Of a stretch of DNA of 5,063 nt, positions 1 through 3,768 are shown in pieces. Origin of the DNA: Methanobacterium sp. PtaU1.Bin097 (lineage in GTDB: Archaea > Methanobacteriota > Methanobacteria > Methanobacteriales > Methanobacteriaceae); assembly GCA_002067325.1 (NCBI GenBank), contig MVQY01000065.1:1-5063 (forward strand), in the 5' to 3' direction. The position numbers and the translations under genes are program-made. Each line of letters begins with the position of its first letter. Position 1 is the stretch's first letter. The notes under the pieces are model-generated. The model was not told the DNA's origin, searched no databases, and saw only the letters and a program-made list of their open reading frames with translations.

Positions 1-284
1 GTCAATTTATCATCGTTGTACAGGGTGGGGTCGTTATAGTAAATCACAGATTCTTCAAATTCAGAACCCCAGCTATGTCTGTTATAAACTGGTGGTTTAA
101 AGTTAGTAGGATCGTATGCTCCAGAACCGAAGCAGACTAAATTTTTATTGGTACTTGAAAATCTGATTAGGAATTCATATTTAACGTTGTTATAATTGAC
201 TTGCAAATGAAAAAACCTGTTTACAGGGATATCAGCGGATTTTAACTCATCCATGTCAATGACAAATTGATTATCCGTGTACAT
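1..284 (-). CDS. N-terminal part of an uncharacterised, possibly polysaccharide-locus alpha/beta-hydrolase-like protein (runs off left edge)
   Basis: An open frame starts with ATG at 284 and stays open for 94 codons to the window edge, so the C-terminal part is missing. The start is supported by an AAGGTGAG ribosome binding site (292-299) seven bases upstream. The product begins MYTDNQFVIDMDELKSADIP. It has no signal peptide or membrane helix in the visible part, so it is probably cytoplasmic. Visible landmarks are a beta-rich stretch (about residues 28-55), then SGAYDPTNFKPPVYNRHSW (about 56-74) and IYYNDPTLY (about 81-89). From memory, an 'SGA-D...P-VF-R-SW...I-Y-NDPTL-' pattern occurs near the N-terminus of hydrolase-fold proteins encoded beside glycosyltransferases and capsule genes. 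No catalytic residue can be checked here. The reading frame is secure; the family link is tentative and no activity is claimed. Confidence 0.72.
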   Translation of the reverse strand, partial: MYTDNQFVIDMDELKSADIPVNRFFHLQVNYNNVKYEFLIRFSSTNKNLVCFGSGAYDPTNFKPPVYNRHSWGSEFEESVIYYNDPTLYNDDKL

Positions 285-291
285 ATCTACT

Positions 292-299
292 CTCACCTT
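292..299 (-). promoter_or_regulatory. Ribosome binding site of the left-edge gene
   Basis: The minus strand reads AAGGTGAG seven bases before the ATG at 284. It matches the archaeal anti-Shine-Dalgarno complement (GGAGGTGAT) over GGTGA and fixes the start codon of the partial gene. Confidence 0.65.
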
Positions 300-364
300 A
301 ATATTGTAATCTAATTATTCTATTCTTTGATCAACTATTTTAAATGGTGTCCATCTTTCGCACT

Positions 365-408
365 ACAACTGTCGATGCTTATCATGATTTATATTATACT
401 ACAGTTGT
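365..408 (-). promoter_or_regulatory. Candidate core promoter of the left-edge gene, bracketed by an inverted repeat
   Basis: On the minus strand TATAATATAAAT (398-387) is a good archaeal TATA-like element. It predicts transcription starting near 367 and a leader of roughly 80 bases before the ATG at 284. A second TATA-like string, GTATATAA (415-408), lies just upstream and could serve instead. ACAACTGT (408-401) and its exact inverse ACAGTTGT (372-365) flank the first TATA. One arm falls at the expected BRE/TFB contact and the other at the expected start site. This is a plausible repressor operator, but the regulator is unknown. The remainder of the 285-535 gap is A/T-rich and shows no gene. 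Confidence 0.4.
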
Positions 409-502
409 TATATACTACTCCCTCACAGATACTTCTTATCAATCTAACTTCCCATATCGCTCAACTTAGAAGGAAGTAAAGGAGTTATATTCTTATACAG
501 TC

Positions 503-525
503 AAAAAAGGAAAGAATAAACTTTT
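503..525 (-). terminator. T-rich transcription stop downstream of the DUF1616 gene
   Basis: About 10 to 35 bases past the TAA stop at 536-538, the minus strand reads AAGTTTATTCTTTCCTTTTTT. Archaeal RNA polymerase terminates at such T-rich runs without needing a hairpin. I see no strong stem here. Confidence 0.4.
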
Positions 526-535
526 ACTATTTATT

Positions 536-2308
536 TTAATTCATGAAATCATCTAAAATGGGTTCTGGTTCAGGTTCTGGTTCCGGAGTGGGTTCAGGTT
601 CTGATGGTGTGTAAGGTGGTTGATATGGAGGTACATAGGGTTCTTGACTTCCGCCGGTATCTCCACCAGTATCGGTGGGTGTTTCACTTTCAACTGTTTC
701 GTTTACTAGTTCCAGGATGGTTATCCAGAAGTTATAGGAGTGGTATACGTCGTTTATGTTGGGTAATTTGTACAGGAAGAATTCTATTTTTTTGGTTCCG
801 GGATCTCCCACTGTGAAAGTGTAAGGGATCTCCTTTTTCTCGTCAGGTTTCAGGGTCACGTTTATCTCACCGATAACCGTCTGGTTGGATGTGGCTACTA
901 TTCTGTAATTGGTTTCCTCGTTTTCGTGGTTCACCAGGACTATGGTCACGGTACCATTTTCACCTGGGGTCAAATTAGTGGGATAGTTGGTGAGTTTATT
1001 CCCATCTGATCCAAGGACATAGAATTCAGTGGATGTTACATTCTCTCCAGTATTCATGAAGTTAAAAGCCGTGGGAGCGGCGATTAACAGGGCTATGATG
1101 ACTACTACACCCACCATCAGGATATTTCGGTTCCGATGGCCACCTGTAGGGGATGGTGTAGTAGTGGGGCTGTGAGATGTGGTTTCGGAGCTTGGAGAGT
1201 CAGTTTTAGGGTATGGTGTGATTGTTGTGCTTGGAGATCTTCCTAATCCAACTCCAAAGCGGTCTTCCTGGGGGGTGCGTATCCTCATCACGAAGGCGGC
1301 TGCAATGAATATTAGAGTAAGACCAGAGAGAACCTGCAGGATAGGATCTAGACCATTGCCCAGGGAGGTGTAGGGTAAGACGAGACCGACAACTGTTGTC
1401 AGGAAGTAACTTATACCAAAACTTAAAACCAGGCGGGTGAGTATATTTAAATCGTATTTTCGGGGATTAACAGCAGATATCAATGCATATCCTGGTAGGA
1501 ACAACATTAAAAAAAGGCCCACTATAGTGTTAACTGTTACACCGTCAAAGATTGTTCTATTTAAGCCGGGATATAGTATAATAGCTGTACATACGATGGT
1601 TAAAACTAATACAATAATTAAATCCAGGTAGGCGGATCTCCGGGGTGGTCTACGTTTTGGTCTTTTTTTTGGTTTACTTTCAATGGGTTTCATTTCATCT
1701 TTATTTATCTTCTTTATTTCACCCTTATTTATCTTTATGGGTTCAGTAACCACTTCTTTAAGGGCGGGTCTATCCTGTTCAGGTTCATCAGAATTTATTT
1801 CCCGGGTATCCCCTTTTAATTCTTCTTCTTTTTGGTCTTCAACATGGGGTAATGGTGGTTCCAGTTCTTCAAACCGGGCCAGTCCCTGATCCGGTGCTGG
1901 TTCTCCGAATGGTTCAATGAAATGTACGTAATGATAACTTTTCCTTTTCATTATGGCAACCAGGAGCAGGATGATGGTGAATGCCCCCATGAAATAGACG
2001 ATTATTTCATTTAAAATCTTGAGTGGGGTGTAGGTTAGAAGTGCCGCTATAAGAATACTGAACACTAGACTTAGAAGAACACTTAATATCGCACGTTTTA
2101 TCAGGCTGTACTGGGCGAACTCGGGATTGGTCGCAGCTAACAGGGAATATCCGGGTAAAAACAGTAAAAGAAGGATATAGGGTATGTAGATAAAGGGGGT
2201 GTTGATGTTCAACCCGGGAACTAGCAGGCAGATTACCGTGATAAGGGTCAGGATCAAGACCATCAAGAGGTCATCATAAAATCGCTTTTCCAAATCAAAT
2301 TCCCCCAT
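536..2308 (-). CDS. DUF1616-family membrane protein with a duplicated four-helix membrane block and a surface domain
   Basis: A 590-residue protein of unknown function. Order: block A of four helices (about residues 16-33, 42-60, 70-92, 101-120); a charged linker (121-225) ending in a KPKKRPKRR cluster; block B of four helices (about 228-246, 258-279, 288-312, 322-341); a Ser/Thr/Pro linker (355-390); a ninth helix (396-415); a beta-sandwich-like domain (about 420-535) containing TEFYVLGSDG and NYPTNLTPGE; and a Pro/Glu tail. Block B plus the outer domain matches the usual DUF1616 plan, including the LFLPGYALISAVNP motif. Block A repeats it with LFLPGYSLLAATNP, so the protein is much longer than the roughly 300-350 residues I expect for the family. 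The positive-inside rule places the linkers in the cytoplasm and the C-terminus outside. Six N-x-S/T sequons (N423, 445, 451, 475, 483, 536) all lie in the outer part. The ATG has no good ribosome binding site and lies about 36 bases from a TATA box, suggesting a nearly leaderless transcript. The role is unknown; a cell-surface function is inferred. Confidence 0.88.
   Translation of the reverse strand: MGEFDLEKRFYDDLLMVLILTLITVICLLVPGLNINTPFIYIPYILLLLFLPGYSLLAATNPEFAQYSLIKRAILSVLLSLVFSILIAALLTYTPLKILNEIIVYFMGAFTIILLLVAIMKRKSYHYVHFIEPFGEPAPDQGLARFEELEPPLPHVEDQKEEELKGDTREINSDEPEQDRPALKEVVTEPIKINKGEIKKINKDEMKPIESKPKKRPKRRPPRRSAYLDLIIVLVLTIVCTAIILYPGLNRTIFDGVTVNTIVGLFLMLFLPGYALISAVNPRKYDLNILTRLVLSFGISYFLTTVVGLVLPYTSLGNGLDPILQVLSGLTLIFIAAAFVMRIRTPQEDRFGVGLGRSPSTTITPYPKTDSPSSETTSHSPTTTPSPTGGHRNRNILMVGVVVIIALLIAAPTAFNFMNTGENVTSTEFYVLGSDGNKLTNYPTNLTPGENGTVTIVLVNHENEETNYRIVATSNQTVIGEINVTLKPDEKKEIPYTFTVGDPGTKKIEFFLYKLPNINDVYHSYNFWITILELVNETVESETPTDTGGDTGGSQEPYVPPYQPPYTPSEPEPTPEPEPEPEPILDDFMN
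560..598 (-). repeat. Pro-Glu dipeptide repeat near the C-terminus of the DUF1616 protein
   Basis: Residues 571-583 read PEPTPEPEPEPEP, encoded by a short tandem array seen on the plus strand as repeated GGTTCTGGTTCAGG-like units. Upstream of it, the tail contains PYVPPYQPPYTP. Such stretches are extended and stiff, and often act as spacers through or along cell walls. The last residues, ILDDFMN, return to ordinary composition. Confidence 0.75.
1286..1627 (-). repeat. Second copy (block B) of the duplicated membrane block, DUF1616 protein residues 228-341
   Basis: The segment carries four predicted helices with YPGLN at 246-250 and LFLPGYALISAVNP from 269. These line up with VPGLN at 30-34 and LFLPGYSLLAATNP from 49 in block A. 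Helix order and spacing are the same. This copy is directly followed by the outer domain, as in ordinary DUF1616 proteins. Confidence 0.75.
1688..1735 (-). repeat. 24-bp tandem repeat coding KINK(G/D)E(I/M)K twice in the cytoplasmic linker
   Basis: Residues 192-199 (KINKGEIK) and 200-207 (KINKDEMK) are adjacent eight-residue repeats in the charged linker between the two membrane blocks. This suggests that the linker grew by slippage or local duplication. Confidence 0.7.
1949..2272 (-). repeat. First copy (block A) of the duplicated membrane block, DUF1616 protein residues 13-120
   Basis: Four hydrophobic helices carry VPGLN (30-34) and LFLPGYSLLAATNP (49-62). They match block B in motif order and spacing. 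The protein similarity is clear but the bases have diverged, so the duplication is old. Confidence 0.75.
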
Positions 2309-2340
2309 ATTCTAGAAAATTTTCCATCCTGTGACTGGAA

Positions 2341-2348
2341 ATATATAA
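2341..2348 (-). promoter_or_regulatory. TATA box of the DUF1616 gene
   Basis: The minus strand reads TTATATAT about 36 bases from the ATG at 2308. With the normal archaeal spacing, transcription would start near 2318, leaving a leader of only about ten bases. This fits the lack of a close ribosome binding site. The AGGATGG at 2330-2324 is too far upstream and would precede the transcript. Confidence 0.5.
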
Positions 2349-2488
2349 CCCTGGAATAAACTATACCAGAACGATTTTCTATAGAATTTTATATGGTAAT
2401 TTCTCCCTATAAATACTATATCAAACCTAATAATATAAATATCTATTTATTAAAACTGTATCTTCATTTATAGTGCAGATGATTAATA

Positions 2489-2542
2489 CTGTTTTATCGA
2501 TAAATGCTGTTTTATTGATAACAAATAATGTTTTTATCAAGG
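2489..2542 (+). repeat. Three spaced TGTTTTAT-type repeats, possible regulator sites
   Basis: CTGTTTTATCGATAA (2489-2503) and CTGTTTTATTGATAA (2507-2521) differ at one base and are 18 bp apart. A weaker third copy, ATGTTTTTATCAAGG, follows at 2528-2542. The first contains a perfect 12-bp palindrome, TTTATCGATAAA (2493-2504). They lie between the DUF1616 promoter (about 145 bp away) and the DUF4012 terminator, in DNA with no gene. Regulator binding is an inference. Confidence 0.45.
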
Positions 2543-2567
2543 AAAAAAGTTGACGTAGCTTATAATA

Positions 2568-2608
2568 GGATTTAAAAAAAAGAAAAAGGATTAAAAAAAG
2601 AAAAAAGG
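2568..2608 (-). terminator. Strong T-tract terminator of the DUF4012 gene, built from a 20-bp tandem repeat
   Basis: Starting about 18 bases past the TAG stop (2627-2629), the minus strand has four runs of five to eight T. On the plus strand this is two near-identical 20-bp units, each GGATT(T) plus an A run, G and a second A run (2568-2587 and 2588-2607). Multiple T runs are the typical archaeal termination signal. The unit therefore should separate this gene from the DUF1616 gene downstream. Confidence 0.65.
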
Positions 2609-2626
2609 GTGATGGTTACAGTTAAC

Positions 2627-3343
2627 CTATCCAAATACTTTATTTAAACTTTCAGCAGTCATGAACCTAACAGCCCAGTCGTTGGGTTCCACAATTATGT
2701 TTCCTGCATTGTACTGGGCAATGATTGTGGTCATTATAGTCTGACGTTTGTCTTTGTCCTGGGCAGCGCTTTTAATGGCATTGCCCACTGATTCAATGGC
2801 ATTGCCCCTGCTCATCCCGCCTTCGCTTTGTTCAGCCCTAAGGAACTCTAATGTGCCACCTTGGATATGTCCCTGGCCTTCCACGTCAACACCGCCGATG
2901 GACGCTATTACAGCATCGATGGCCTCTGGTTTTACCATGACCACCACATCTGATTTCATGTCGGTGTTATATTCCACGATTTCCTGGGCCAACTGAGCGT
3001 CGTAGGTGGTGTTCTCATACCATAAACTATCATGCAACACCAGCACATACAATCCCTGTGTCTTTACAAAATCAGGGGCTTCAGCTGTGGGGTGCCTCAT
3101 ACCACCAGGATAGATTGGTGTCATATTCTTTAGATTTCCATCCTGCAATTCAAGCATAAAGGCCATATCTACGGCACCAGGGCCGGGCCTTCCCTCTGAA
3201 GGGTCCACGCATAAAACCAGAACTTTGGCGTTCAGGGTGGATTTTAGAGGTCCGCTTTCATCTAAATATAGAAAAGATAATGCTCCAACTACAATTGCCA
3301 GTATCACCACAATTATAATTAAAGCTTTGGTTAATCCGCGCAT
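2627..3343 (-). CDS. DUF4012-type, LytR-CpsA-Psr-like membrane-anchored extracellular protein
   Basis: A 238-residue protein with a positively charged start (MRGLTKA), one membrane anchor (about residues 7-27) and an outer domain. The start is supported by AAGGAGAG nine bases or less upstream. The outer domain opens with VLVLCVDPSEGRPGPGAVDM (41-60), recalling the 'ILVLGVD...RSDTMML' start of LytR-CpsA-Psr (LCP) proteins. It continues with DAVIASIGGVDVEG (143-156), like their 'VDALGGVDV', and LEFLRAEQ...GGMSRGNAI (165-183), like 'ALAYVRSR...GGDFGRAERQ'. R169 and R179 fit conserved arginine positions, and D59 fits the conserved aspartate, but the Ser and Thr around it are replaced. Similar Methanobacterium proteins are, as I recall, labelled DUF4012. 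LCP enzymes attach lipid-linked glycopolymers to the wall; an equivalent role here is inference. Two sequons (N73, N111) suit an outside location. It is monocistronic by spacing. Confidence 0.85.
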   Translation of the reverse strand: MRGLTKALIIIVVILAIVVGALSFLYLDESGPLKSTLNAKVLVLCVDPSEGRPGPGAVDMAFMLELQDGNLKNMTPIYPGGMRHPTAEAPDFVKTQGLYVLVLHDSLWYENTTYDAQLAQEIVEYNTDMKSDVVVMVKPEAIDAVIASIGGVDVEGQGHIQGGTLEFLRAEQSEGGMSRGNAIESVGNAIKSAAQDKDKRQTIMTTIIAQYNAGNIIVEPNDWAVRFMTAESLNKVFG

Positions 3344-3351
3344 ATCTATTA

Positions 3352-3359
3352 CTCTCCTT
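3352..3359 (-). promoter_or_regulatory. Ribosome binding site of the DUF4012-type gene
   Basis: The minus strand reads AAGGAGAG eight bases before the ATG at 3343. It matches the archaeal GGAGGTGAT consensus over GGAG and supports the chosen start. Confidence 0.65.
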
Positions 3360-3459
3360 ATTTTCTCTTTCTACGGCTTCTTTTGAATTATTTTTTTTTA
3401 TTTCTGAAATTTTTTCAATTATTCTCTTTTCAGTTTCTTAGAATTAATTTTTCATTAGG

Positions 3460-3537
3460 ATATTTAGGTTTCCAATGAAAAAATTTTAAAAAACTGTAAA
3501 TATTGTATAAAGTTAGTAAATCTTACTATATATATTG
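3460..3537 (-). promoter_or_regulatory. Candidate promoter elements of the DUF4012-type gene
   Basis: Two TATA-like strings lie upstream on the minus strand: CTAAATAT near 3468-3461, preceded by purine-rich GGAAAC, and AATATATATAG at 3536-3526. They predict leaders of roughly 100 and 160 bases respectively. The second has the better TATA core but is A/T-symmetric and could serve either strand. I cannot decide between them. Confidence 0.3.
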
Positions 3538-3547
3538 CTAAGTATAA

Positions 3548-3574
3548 TTGGTATGATGCCAAATATAGATTTGG
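3548..3574. promoter_or_regulatory. Two overlapping palindromes in the divergent intergenic region, candidate operator
   Basis: TTGGTATGATGCCAA (3548-3562) is a near-perfect palindrome (six of seven pairs). CCAAATATAGATTTGG (3559-3574) is an inverted repeat with 6-bp arms and shares its CCAA with the first. They sit upstream of both divergent genes and just beyond the TATATATA at 3526-3534. They do not match an operator I can name. Confidence 0.4.
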
Positions 3575-3682
3575 GAAAACCTTTAATACTTATAATAAAG
3601 CATTTATCTTAAGGAAATAAATAAAGAATTAATAATTTATGAGAATTCTTGGATATTTATTCTATAAAATGAATACGGGATT

Positions 3683-3704
3683 TTAATAAAAAAAATTTTA
3701 TTAA
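3683..3704. repeat. Perfect A/T-only inverted repeat, 9-bp arms and 4-base loop
   Basis: TTAATAAAA (3683-3691) and TTTTATTAA (3696-3704) are exact inverses around AAAA. The arms have no G or C, so the hairpin would be weak as RNA, and chance is a real alternative in DNA this A/T-rich. It lies directly upstream of the dehydrogenase promoter. Confidence 0.5.
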
Positions 3705-3708
3705 TTAA

Positions 3709-3737
3709 AACCGGGTCTTATTTAAAAAGCCCGGGTT
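3709..3737 (+). promoter_or_regulatory. Candidate UDP-glucose dehydrogenase promoter inside a G/C-armed inverted repeat
   Basis: AACCGGG (3709-3715) and CCCGGGTT (3730-3737) pair with one bulged G around CTTATTTAAAAAG (3717-3729). That central string is the best TATA-like element before the gene. It predicts transcription starting near 3748, about 20 bases before the ATG at 3769. The arms stand out as the only G/C-rich bases nearby. They would cover the BRE on one side and the bases just after the TATA on the other, so a regulator binding here could block TBP/TFB. The rest of the 3344-3768 gap shows no gene. Confidence 0.4.
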
Positions 3738-3768
3738 ATAGTTAATGCAAGTTAAAAGAGAGATAAAC

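Noticed and set aside
365..408. The inverted repeat as a recombination or attachment site
   Set aside because: No integrase, direct duplication or other mobile-element trace lies nearby, and its position around a TATA element fits regulation better.
604..1889. Plus-strand open frames at 604-816, 1179-1373, 1437-1631 and 1683-1889
   Set aside because: They lie opposite the DUF1616 gene, lack ribosome binding sites and have the odd Trp/Arg/Ser-rich composition of antisense frames.
2489..2542. The three spaced repeats as a short CRISPR array
   Set aside because: The units are only about 15 bp, the spacers are 3 to 6 bp and there are no cas genes.
2748..2996. Plus-strand open frame opposite the DUF4012-type gene
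   Set aside because: It is the antisense of a well-supported coding region and has no promoter or ribosome binding site of its own.
3709..3737. The G/C-armed hairpin as an intrinsic terminator
   Set aside because: No plus-strand gene ends upstream of it in the window, and no T run follows the stem.
3745..3768. In-frame upstream ATG as the dehydrogenase start
   Set aside because: It would add MQVKREIN before the family-typical MKITVIG and would lie at or before the predicted transcript start near 3748.
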